A DNA stretch of 64,000 nucleotides, taken from the NCBI RefSeq assembly GCF_001643775.1, contig NZ_CP011402.1, forward strand, positions 1,038,001 to 1,102,000. The letters are read 5' to 3'. Position 1 is the first letter of the stretch. Every line of letters starts with the position of its first letter. The notes beneath the pieces were generated by a model that was not told where the DNA came from, did not search any database, and saw only the letters and a program-made list of their open reading frames with translations. The position numbers and the translations under genes were made by a program. This document shows, piece after piece, positions 57,733-64,000 of the stretch. This DNA comes from Denitrobacterium detoxificans (GTDB lineage: Bacteria > Actinomycetota > Coriobacteriia > Coriobacteriales > Eggerthellaceae).

Positions 57733-58653
57733 ATGGGTGTATACGATATCGCAATTATTGGGCAGGGCCCTGCTGGCCTTACCGCAGGTCTTTACGCTGC
57801 GCGTGCGGGCCTTTCCACGGCAATGTTCGAACGCATGATGCCCGGTGGCCAGATGGGCGAAACCGCGCAGGTGGACAATTACCCCGGCTTCTCCGAAGGC
57901 GTGAGCGGGTTCGACCTTGCAATGCAGATGAGCGGCCAGGCAACGCGCTTTGGCGCTCAGAGCATCCAGGAAGACGTGCTGTCCGTAGACGTCTCGTCTT
58001 CGCCCAAGCAGGTGGTTACCGCGCAGGGCACGTACCAGGCGCGTGCGATCATCTTCGCTCCGGGTGCGCGCAGTCGCAAGCTCGAGGTTCCCGGCGAGGC
58101 CGAATATGCAGGCAAGGGCGTATCCTATTGCGCCACCTGCGACGGTGGGTTCTTCCGTGGCAAGGATGTCGTGGTCGTTGGCGGCGGCGAAACCGCTGCA
58201 AGCGATGCGATCTACCTGGCGCGCTTGTGCAACAAGGTGCATGTCGTCCATCGCCGCGACACTCTGCGCGTGAGCGCTGCGAGCCGCCAGCAGATGGAAG
58301 CCGCCGAGAACGTTTCCTTCGAATGGAATTCCGTCGTTCGCGAGATCCGCGGGGAAGACGGCAAGGTCTCCCAGGTGGTCATCGCCGATGTCGAAACGGG
58401 CGAGGAGCGCGTCATTCCCACGAGCGCGGTGTTCGTTGCCGTGGGCAAGGTTCCGAACACCGAGCCTTTCGCCCAGGTGCTGCCCCTGAACGAATCTGGC
58501 TACATCGTGGCCGATGAGAACGGGGTCACTGCTCTCGAGGGCGTGTTCGCGGCGGGTGACGTGCGAACCAAGCGGCTTCGTCAGGTGAGCACGGCGGTTT
58601 CCGATGGTGCAAATGCTGCGGAGGTCGCTGCAGAGTGGCTTTCATCATGTTAA
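57733..58653 (+). CDS. trxB: Thioredoxin reductase
   Basis: 306 residues from ATG 57733. FAD motif IAIIGQGPAGLTAGLYAARA, redox-active CATCDG (about residues 135-140), NADPH motif VVVGGGETAASDA and C-terminal GVFAAGDVR. It passes electrons from NADPH to the thioredoxin encoded just upstream. The first glycine triplet has Gln (GQGPAG) in place of the common GxGPAG residues, which is within family variation. Confidence 0.95.
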   Translation: MGVYDIAIIGQGPAGLTAGLYAARAGLSTAMFERMMPGGQMGETAQVDNYPGFSEGVSGFDLAMQMSGQATRFGAQSIQEDVLSVDVSSSPKQVVTAQGTYQARAIIFAPGARSRKLEVPGEAEYAGKGVSYCATCDGGFFRGKDVVVVGGGETAASDAIYLARLCNKVHVVHRRDTLRVSAASRQQMEAAENVSFEWNSVVREIRGEDGKVSQVVIADVETGEERVIPTSAVFVAVGKVPNTEPFAQVLPLNESGYIVADENGVTALEGVFAAGDVRTKRLRQVSTAVSDGANAAEVAAEWLSSC

Positions 58654-58710
58654 GATAGCCCAGTTACATTGCGGCTCCGCATACGAGCGGGGCAAACGAA
58701 GATATATGAG

Positions 58711-58736
58711 AACGCGTCGCGCTGGCGGCGCGTTTT
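58711..58736 (+). terminator. Likely terminator after trxB
   Basis: Stem AACGCGTCGC / GCGGCGCGTT (one G-T pair) with loop GCTG, followed by a short T-run. Confidence 0.6.
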
Positions 58737-58762
58737 CGTGAATACATGTGAAGGGTGCAGTT

Positions 58763-59836
58763 ATGCTCGAAAAGGAAAAGCTCGAGAAGATCATCGAGGC
58801 TTACCGCGAAATTCAGGTCAAGATGACCGACCCTGCCGTGCTGGGTAACCAGAAGGAATACAACCGCCTTGCCAAGGAGTACTCCAATCAGACTCCGCTC
58901 GCCAAGGCTGCGGAAAAGTACGTGAAGGACCTGGAAGACCTGGCCGAAGCCAAGGAAATGCTCGGCGAGGCCGACATGAAGGAATTCGCCCAGGAGGAAA
59001 TCGCGCGCATCGACGCCGAACTGCCCGGCCTGGAAGAGGACATCAAGTTCATGCTCATTCCCGCCGACCCGGCCGACGATAAGGACATCATCGTCGAGAT
59101 TCGCGCTGGCGCTGGCGGCGACGAGGCTGCCATCTTCGCGGGCGATCTGTACAAGATGTACTCCCACCTGGCCGACGAGAAGGGCTGGAAGATCGAAACG
59201 CTCGATGCTTCCGCTTCCGAGGCTGGTGGCTACAAGGAAATCCAGTTCAAGGTGAAGGGCGATCGCGTCTATTCCGAAATGAAGTTCGAATCGGGCGTGC
59301 ACCGCGTGCAGCGCGTTCCCAAGACGGAAAGCCAGGGTCGCATCCACACCTCCACGGCCACCGTTGCCGTGCTTCCCGAAGCCGACGAGGTGGAAGTTGA
59401 CATCAAGCAGGAAGACCTGCGCATCGACGTATATCGCGCTGGTGGCCCGGGTGGTCAGTGCGTTAACACCACCGACTCCGCCGTGCGCATCACGCACCTG
59501 CCCACGGGCCTGGTCGTTCAGTCCCAGGACCAGAAGTCGCAGCTGCAGAACAAGATTGCCGCCATGGCCGTTCTGCGTGCCCGTCTGTACGACAAGATGC
59601 TCGAAGAGCAGCGCGCAGCCGAGGGCGCGGAGCGTCGTGCCCAGATTGGCACGGGCGACCGTTCCGAGAAGATTCGCACGTACAATGGCCCCCAGGACCG
59701 CGTGACCGACCATCGCATTGGCTACAACGGCACGTACAACGGCATTCTGCTCAATGCGGGCGGCGCTGGCATCGACGAGCTCATCACGGCTCTGCAGGCT
59801 GCCGACCGTGCGCGCAAGCTGGAGCAGGCCGTATAA
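58763..59836 (+). CDS. prfA: Peptide chain release factor 1
   Basis: 357 residues from ATG 58763, five bases after AAGGGTG; the GTG at 58748 lies before that site. It reads UAA and UAG and frees the finished peptide. The catalytic GGQ is in [20 protein letters not shown], with Cys after the Gln as a small variation. The stop-codon loop region and the C-terminal [20 protein letters not shown] are intact. Its modifying methylase prmC follows without a gap. Confidence 0.96.
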   Translation: MLEKEKLEKIIEAYREIQVKMTDPAVLGNQKEYNRLAKEYSNQTPLAKAAEKYVKDLEDLAEAKEMLGEADMKEFAQEEIARIDAELPGLEEDIKFMLIPADPADDKDIIVEIRAGAGGDEAAIFAGDLYKMYSHLADEKGWKIETLDASASEAGGYKEIQFKVKGDRVYSEMKFESGVHRVQRVPKTESQGRIHTSTATVAVLPEADEVEVDIKQEDLRIDVYRAGGPGGQCVNTTDSAVRITHLPTGLVVQSQDQKSQLQNKIAAMAVLRARLYDKMLEEQRAAEGAERRAQIGTGDRSEKIRTYNGPQDRVTDHRIGYNGTYNGILLNAGGAGIDELITALQAADRARKLEQAV

Positions 59837-60787
59837 ATGTCCGAAACGTGGACGGTCAAGAGGATCCTCGACTGGATTAGTGGCTACCTTTCCGAACGGG
59901 GCGACGAGAATCCGTTGCTCTCCGCTCAATGGCTCGTTGCCGAAGCGCTGGGCGTATCCCGCATTCAGCTCTACGCCGACCTCGACCGTCCGCTTTCCAT
60001 GGCTGAACGCGACACGTTGCGTGATTATACGCGCAGGCGTGGCGCGGGCGAGCCGCTTCAGTACATTACCGGCACCACCGACTTCCGCTTCATCACGGTG
60101 CGTGTGAAGCCAGGCGTGCTCATTCCACGTCCCGAAACGGAAGTGCTGGTGAGCGAAGCCCTTTCCGCATGCAAGCCCCGTATTGCCGCCTTGCGAACCG
60201 CTTCTGTCGCACTCGAAGGCGAAGCGGAGGGCGAGGAGGCTTCCACGCCTGCCGAACCGCAGCCGTTTCGCGTTGTGGACCTTTGCACGGGCTCGGGTTG
60301 CATTGCGTGCTCCATTGCCAAGGAAGTTCTCCAATCCCAGGTCGTTGCCACCGACATTTCCGATGACGCCATCGAGCTCGCGCGCTTGAATGCCGCCGAG
60401 CTGGGGTTGTCCGAACGCGTTGACGTCGTTCAGGGCGACCTGGCGAAGGGCGTTCCCGCGGTATGGAATGGCACGGTCGACCTGGTTATCTCGAATCCTC
60501 CTTACATTCCCACGGCCGTTTTGGGCGAGATGAGCCACGAGGTCATGGACTACGAGCCCTCGCTTGCGCTCGATGGTGGGGAAGACGGGCTCGACTTGTA
60601 TCGTCGCATCGTCCCCGCCGCTCTCGAGCTGCTTGCCCCGGGTGGGGTATTGGCGGTCGAACTGCATGAGACGTGCCTGGACGAGGCACGCGCCATTGCG
60701 GTGGAGGCCGGGTTTGCCTCCTGCCGCATTGCCGTGGACCTTGCGGGTCGTCCGCGCGTGCTCGTTGCCTCTTCGCCGCTCGAATAG
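59837..60787 (+). CDS. prmC: Release factor glutamine methyltransferase
   Basis: 316 residues, starting directly after the prfA stop. It methylates the Gln of the GGQ motif in release factors. The catalytic NPPYIP motif, the SAM site VVDLCTGSGCIACSIAKE and VLIPRPETEVLV are clear. An extra acidic stretch of about 25 residues (about 115-140, EGEAEGEEASTPAEP) lies just before the SAM motif, longer than in most relatives. Confidence 0.95.
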   Translation: MSETWTVKRILDWISGYLSERGDENPLLSAQWLVAEALGVSRIQLYADLDRPLSMAERDTLRDYTRRRGAGEPLQYITGTTDFRFITVRVKPGVLIPRPETEVLVSEALSACKPRIAALRTASVALEGEAEGEEASTPAEPQPFRVVDLCTGSGCIACSIAKEVLQSQVVATDISDDAIELARLNAAELGLSERVDVVQGDLAKGVPAVWNGTVDLVISNPPYIPTAVLGEMSHEVMDYEPSLALDGGEDGLDLYRRIVPAALELLAPGGVLAVELHETCLDEARAIAVEAGFASCRIAVDLAGRPRVLVASSPLE

Positions 60788-60829
60788 CGGTATGATTACC
60801 GCTGCAGGTTCCGTTCGAAAGAGGAGAAC

Positions 60830-61681
60830 ATGAGCAGCGAAAACATTCTTTCCCAGCATCTCGACGAGGCGGCATCCTACATTCAGGGCATCATCGGCCC
60901 CCGTACGTTTAGCTTGGGCCTGGTGCTGGGCAGCGGCTTGAATCCGCTTGCCGATTCCATCGAAGACCCCATCGTCATTCCCTTTGGCGATGTTCCGCAT
61001 ATGCAGGTAAGCACTGCCGAGGGTCATAAGGGGCAGTTCGTATGCGGAACGCTTTCCGGCAAGAGCGTTCTGGCCATGCAGGGCCGCCTGCATGCGTACG
61101 AGGGCTATTCTTCCACGCAGGTAGCGTTTCCCATTTGGCTCATGCAGCGCTTGGGCGTGCCCGCGATGTGCACGACGAATGCTGCCGGAGGCATTAACGA
61201 GCAGTATCGTCCCGGTGACTTCTGCGTTATGCGCGACCACATCAATCTCACGGGGCGCAATCCCATTGCCAATCCCGATGCGGCTGCGCTTGCCGAGCGC
61301 TTCTTCAGCATGACCGATTGCTACGACCCGGCCTTGCGGGCCACGGCATTGCGCGTGGCCGAGGAACGCGGCATTCGCGCTCACGAGGGCGTGTACCTGG
61401 GCTTGTTGGGCCCGAGCTTCGAAACCCCTGCCGAGATCAGGGCCTTTCGCGTGCTGGGGGCCGATACGGTTGCCATGAGCGTCGTCGAGGAGGTCATCGC
61501 CGCTCGTCATGTGGGCATGCGCGTTCTGGGTATTTCGCTCGTATCGAATATGGCTGCAGGTATTGGGGCGGTCGATGGCGCAGGAGGCGCGTCCCCTTCG
61601 GGGGAAGAGGTCATGGTTTTGGCGAAAACGCGCGAAAAGCAGTTCGAGCTGCTTATCCGTGGTATCGTTGAGACGCTTTAG
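60830..61681 (+). CDS. Purine nucleoside phosphorylase (trimeric type)
   Basis: 283 residues, with AAGAGGAG before the ATG. It splits guanosine and inosine nucleosides by phosphate for purine salvage. LGLVLGSGLNPLADSI, GHKGQFVCG, MQGRLHAYEGY, TNAAGGINEQYRPGDF and GPSFETPAEIRAFRVLGAD match the PNP/MTAP family; the purine type is inferred from the last motifs. It lies 42 bp after prmC and just before pyrE. Confidence 0.93.
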   Translation: MSSENILSQHLDEAASYIQGIIGPRTFSLGLVLGSGLNPLADSIEDPIVIPFGDVPHMQVSTAEGHKGQFVCGTLSGKSVLAMQGRLHAYEGYSSTQVAFPIWLMQRLGVPAMCTTNAAGGINEQYRPGDFCVMRDHINLTGRNPIANPDAAALAERFFSMTDCYDPALRATALRVAEERGIRAHEGVYLGLLGPSFETPAEIRAFRVLGADTVAMSVVEEVIAARHVGMRVLGISLVSNMAAGIGAVDGAGGASPSGEEVMVLAKTREKQFELLIRGIVETL

Positions 61682-61707
61682 ATTACGTTCGCGGAAAGGT
61701 TGCGTGC

Positions 61708-62388
61708 ATGGAAGAGTACAAGCGCGAGTTCATCGAGTTCATGGTTGAATCCGAGGTGCTCAAGTTCGGCGAGTTTACCCTGAAGAGTGGTCGCAAGTCC
61801 CCGTTCTTCATGAATGCGGGCGCCTACGTTACTGGTGACCAGCTCCATCGCCTGGGTTGCTATTATGCTCGCGCCATCCATGACAATTTCGGCGACGATT
61901 TCGACATCGTTTTTGGCCCTGCATACAAGGGTATTCCGCTGTCGGTGGTCACCGCCATGGCCTATCACGAGCTCTATGGCAAGGAAGTGCGCTATTGCTC
62001 GAACCGCAAGGAGAAGAAGGATCACGGTGAGGGTGGCAGCCTGCTGGGCGCCGAGCTCTACGACGGCGCACGCGTGGTAATGGTGGAAGACGTAACCACG
62101 TCGGGCAAGTCCATCGATGAAACCTATCCGCTGATCTCGTCCATCGCCAATATTGAAGTGAAGGGCCTCATGGTTTCCCTGAACCGCATGGAAGTGGGCA
62201 AGGGTGGCGTAAAGGCCGCCATCGACGAGGTCTCCGACAAGTACGGTTTCCCCACCGCCTGCATCGTCGATATGGCGGAGGTCACGGAATACCTGTACAA
62301 CCGTGAGTGCCAGGGCCGCGTGGTCATCGACGACGCCATGAAGGCCAGCATTGATGCGTACTACGAGCAGTATGGCGCAAAGGAATAG
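61708..62388 (+). CDS. pyrE: Orotate phosphoribosyltransferase
   Basis: 226 residues, 26 bp after the phosphorylase gene. It joins orotate to PRPP to give OMP in pyrimidine synthesis. FTLKSGRKSPFFMNAG, FGPAYKGIPL, the loop NRKEKKDHGEGG and the PRPP-binding VVMVEDVTTSGKS are all present. Length fits bacterial PyrE. No other pyr gene is adjacent. Confidence 0.95.
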   Translation: MEEYKREFIEFMVESEVLKFGEFTLKSGRKSPFFMNAGAYVTGDQLHRLGCYYARAIHDNFGDDFDIVFGPAYKGIPLSVVTAMAYHELYGKEVRYCSNRKEKKDHGEGGSLLGAELYDGARVVMVEDVTTSGKSIDETYPLISSIANIEVKGLMVSLNRMEVGKGGVKAAIDEVSDKYGFPTACIVDMAEVTEYLYNRECQGRVVIDDAMKASIDAYYEQYGAKE

Positions 62389-62417
62389 CGCTTCGGCCGT
62401 TCTTGCTTGCATCTATG

Positions 62418-62443
62418 GGGCGTCGCGTTGCGGCGCCCTTTTT
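62418..62443 (+). terminator. Terminator after pyrE
   Basis: Stem GGGCGTCGC / GCGGCGCCC (one G-T pair) followed by TTTTT. Confidence 0.85.
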
Positions 62444-62550
62444 CGTTTTGGGCTTCGTGCGCATGGTGGGCCATCCCGCTAACCTGTTCCGCGCTTGCCC
62501 CAAGGTACTTTATTATGCGATAGTGAATTGTGCTCCACATTGGTTGCTTC

Positions 62551-62580
62551 TTGTTTCTGATGTGGCACGATAGATATACT
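62551..62580 (+). promoter_or_regulatory. Probable promoter of ilvB
   Basis: TTGTTT at 62551-62556, 18-bp spacer, TATACT at 62575-62580, 40 bp before the ATG. No T-box or leader-peptide attenuator was seen. Confidence 0.55.
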
Positions 62581-62619
62581 CGCGTAAAGGGAAACGCAGC
62601 TAAAGGAGGCGTCGTTACC

Positions 62620-64000
62620 ATGCCTGATTCCACGCTGGAACAGCGACGGGGGTATCCACGCTACGGGAGCCATACCGCATACGAGGGGCGCGTCATGAAT
62701 GGTGCCCAAGCCCTCATTGCCTCGCTCGAAGCCGAGGGCGTGGAAGTGGTGTTTGGCTATCCGGGCGCTCAGGCCATTAAGATTTACGACGCCCTTTACG
62801 ATAGCTCGAACATTCGGCATGTCCTTGCGCGCCACGAACAGGGTGCAACGCATGCGGCCGATGGCTATGCGCGCGCCACGGGCAATCCCGGTGTCGTGCT
62901 GGTAACCAGCGGGCCGGGGGCGACGAATACCGTTACGGGTATTGCGACTGCCTATATGGATAGCATTCCCCTGGTCGTTATTACCGCTCAGGTTCCTACG
63001 CGCAGCATTGGCACCGATGCCTTCCAGGAAAGCGACATCTTCGGCATTACCATGCCCATCGTGAAGCATAGCTACCTGGTGAAGGATCCCTCGGACCTTG
63101 CCGTCACCATGCGTGACGCGTTCCATATTGCCACGACGGGCCGTCCGGGGCCGGTGCTCATTGATGTTCCCAGCGACATTTTGGCTGCTCAGGTAAGCTT
63201 CCATTACCCTGATGAAAGCTCGCTGCCTGGGTATCGTCCCACGTTGAAGCCGAATGGACGTCAGGTGCGCGCAGCGGCCGATGTTCTTTGCAATGCCCAC
63301 AAGCCCGTCATCTATGCGGGTGGCGGCATTGTTGCTTCGGGGGCTTCGGAAGAGCTTGCCGCTTTGGCCGAGCGGCTTGGCGCCCCCGTGGTTACCACGC
63401 TCGTGGGTCTTGACGCGCTTCCAAGTGCCCATCCTCTCAACTTGGGGCTTGTGGGCATGCATGGTTCGCGCTTTGCGAATCTGGCGGTTAGCGAATGCGA
63501 CGCGCTGGTTGCCGTGGGTGCCCGGTTCAGCGACCGCGTTACGGGGAAGGCCAGCTCCTTCGCCCCTCATGCACGCGTCATCCATATCGATGTCGACCCT
63601 GCGGAAATCGGCAAGAACCGTCATGCCGATGTGCCCATCGTGGGTGATGCCCGCGTTGCACTTTGCGCATTGCGCGCCGAGATCGAAAAGCGCGATGTTG
63701 CGCGCTCCACTGGTGTTTGGCTCGACCGCATTGCCTCATGGCGCTCGCAGTATCCGCTCGAGGGGAAAGACCCTGCTTCCTGTGATGGCGCCATTCGGCC
63801 CGAATGGCTTATGCGCAAGCTCAATGGTGCGATTCGCGATGTTTCGAACATCGTGGTTACCGACGTGGGCCAGCATCAGATGTGGGCTGCGCAGTACCTT
63901 GAGCGCACGAGCCCCCGTACGTTCGTGACCAGCGGGGGAGCGGGAACCATGGGCTTTGGTCTGCCAGCTGCCATTGGCGCGCAGGTTGGCCGTCCATCCC
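62620..64000 (+). CDS. ilvB: Acetolactate synthase large subunit, 5' part (runs off the window)
   Basis: At least 460 residues in open frame to the window edge with no stop. Start ATG 62620 follows AAAGGAGG (62602-62609); the in-frame ATG at 62695 begins the conserved core ([20 protein letters not shown]). A ThDP enzyme that makes acetolactate for valine and leucine. [34 protein letters not shown] and, near the end, [13 protein letters not shown] and [13 protein letters not shown] are typical. The N-terminal extension of about 25 residues is basic and not conserved. Confidence 0.95.
   Translation, partial: MPDSTLEQRRGYPRYGSHTAYEGRVMNGAQALIASLEAEGVEVVFGYPGAQAIKIYDALYDSSNIRHVLARHEQGATHAADGYARATGNPGVVLVTSGPGATNTVTGIATAYMDSIPLVVITAQVPTRSIGTDAFQESDIFGITMPIVKHSYLVKDPSDLAVTMRDAFHIATTGRPGPVLIDVPSDILAAQVSFHYPDESSLPGYRPTLKPNGRQVRAAADVLCNAHKPVIYAGGGIVASGASEELAALAERLGAPVVTTLVGLDALPSAHPLNLGLVGMHGSRFANLAVSECDALVAVGARFSDRVTGKASSFAPHARVIHIDVDPAEIGKNRHADVPIVGDARVALCALRAEIEKRDVARSTGVWLDRIASWRSQYPLEGKDPASCDGAIRPEWLMRKLNGAIRDVSNIVVTDVGQHQMWAAQYLERTSPRTFVTSGGAGTMGFGLPAAIGAQVGRPS

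Noticed and set aside
58664-61510. A 948-residue open frame on the minus strand across prfA, prmC and the phosphorylase gene
   Set aside because: It is antisense to three well-recognised genes, has no domain, and reflects codon bias in a GC-rich genome. The same holds for other long minus-strand frames such as 31663-34107 and 41126-43018.
62389-62619. T-box or leader-peptide attenuator before ilvB
   Set aside because: No run of Val/Leu/Ile codons, no T-box sequence, and the only terminator belongs to pyrE.

Overview
The window reads as a chromosomal segment of an anaerobic, fairly GC-rich actinobacterium, most likely an Eggerthellaceae member (class Coriobacteriia). The clues are a Tat-exported flavin reductase beside a LysR regulator, the siroheme-dependent (Ahb) route to heme, a minimal SmsCB-type iron-sulfur system, an OmpR-like GlnR-type regulator beside glutamine synthetase, and the protein sequences in general. 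Genus cannot be fixed from the sequence alone.

Layout. 1-2.8 kb: flavin reductase (-) and divergent LysR regulator (+). 2.8-6.0 kb: an RNA-gene island with tmRNA (-), an RdgB-type NTP pyrophosphatase (+), tRNA-Pro and tRNA-Gly (+). Its two flanks carry inverted, hairpin-rich copies of the same unusual element. 6.2-9.7 kb: a processive family 2 glycosyltransferase, a comF gene broken by an in-frame TGA, and a solute-binding lipoprotein. 9.9-20.7 kb: one long co-directional heme run (precorrin-2 dehydrogenase, hemA, hemC, cobA-hemD fusion, ahbC, hemB, ahbD, fused ahbA-ahbB, hemL), followed closely by a tRNA-Glu. 20.9-22.6 kb: smsC-smsB (-). 22.7-25.8 kb: two membrane-anchored proteins and a WecA/TagO-like sugar-phosphate transferase. 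26-27.2 kb: infC-rpmI-rplT with a leader hairpin. 27.3-30.4 kb (-): NifX/NifB-like small protein, DEAD-box helicase, YdjC-like deacetylase.

30.4-48.7 kb is a cell-surface polysaccharide region. It has one membrane-anchored and three large glycosyltransferases, a Wzm/Wzt-type ABC exporter (-), a complete dTDP-rhamnose set (rfbA, rfbD, rfbB, rfbC), UDP-galactopyranose mutase, an L,D-transpeptidase with surface-binding repeats, and an LCP-family attachment enzyme. Together these could build, export and attach a rhamnose- and perhaps galactofuranose-containing glycan. A tRNA-Glu(TTC) lies inside the region. An ISL3-family insertion sequence (48722-50287) sits in the T-tract of the terminator after the LCP gene.

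50.4-64 kb is housekeeping: glnA with an orphan winged-helix regulator, polA, a SEC-C protein, a lipoprotein, trxA-trxB, prfA-prmC, a purine nucleoside phosphorylase, pyrE, and the start of an acetolactate synthase gene that runs off the end.

The best candidate for something undescribed is the element flanking the RNA island. Downstream of both tmRNA and tRNA-Gly, the RNA gene's 3' end and terminator are duplicated with a period of about 190-200 bp, around a small two-stem unit whose stems change in compensating pairs between loci. Further out at each locus lies a 400-450 bp element with a closing stem of about 30 bp and variable but still paired arms. This pattern indicates selection on structure. 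Whether it is a non-coding RNA, a hairpin-based mobile element or both cannot be decided here.
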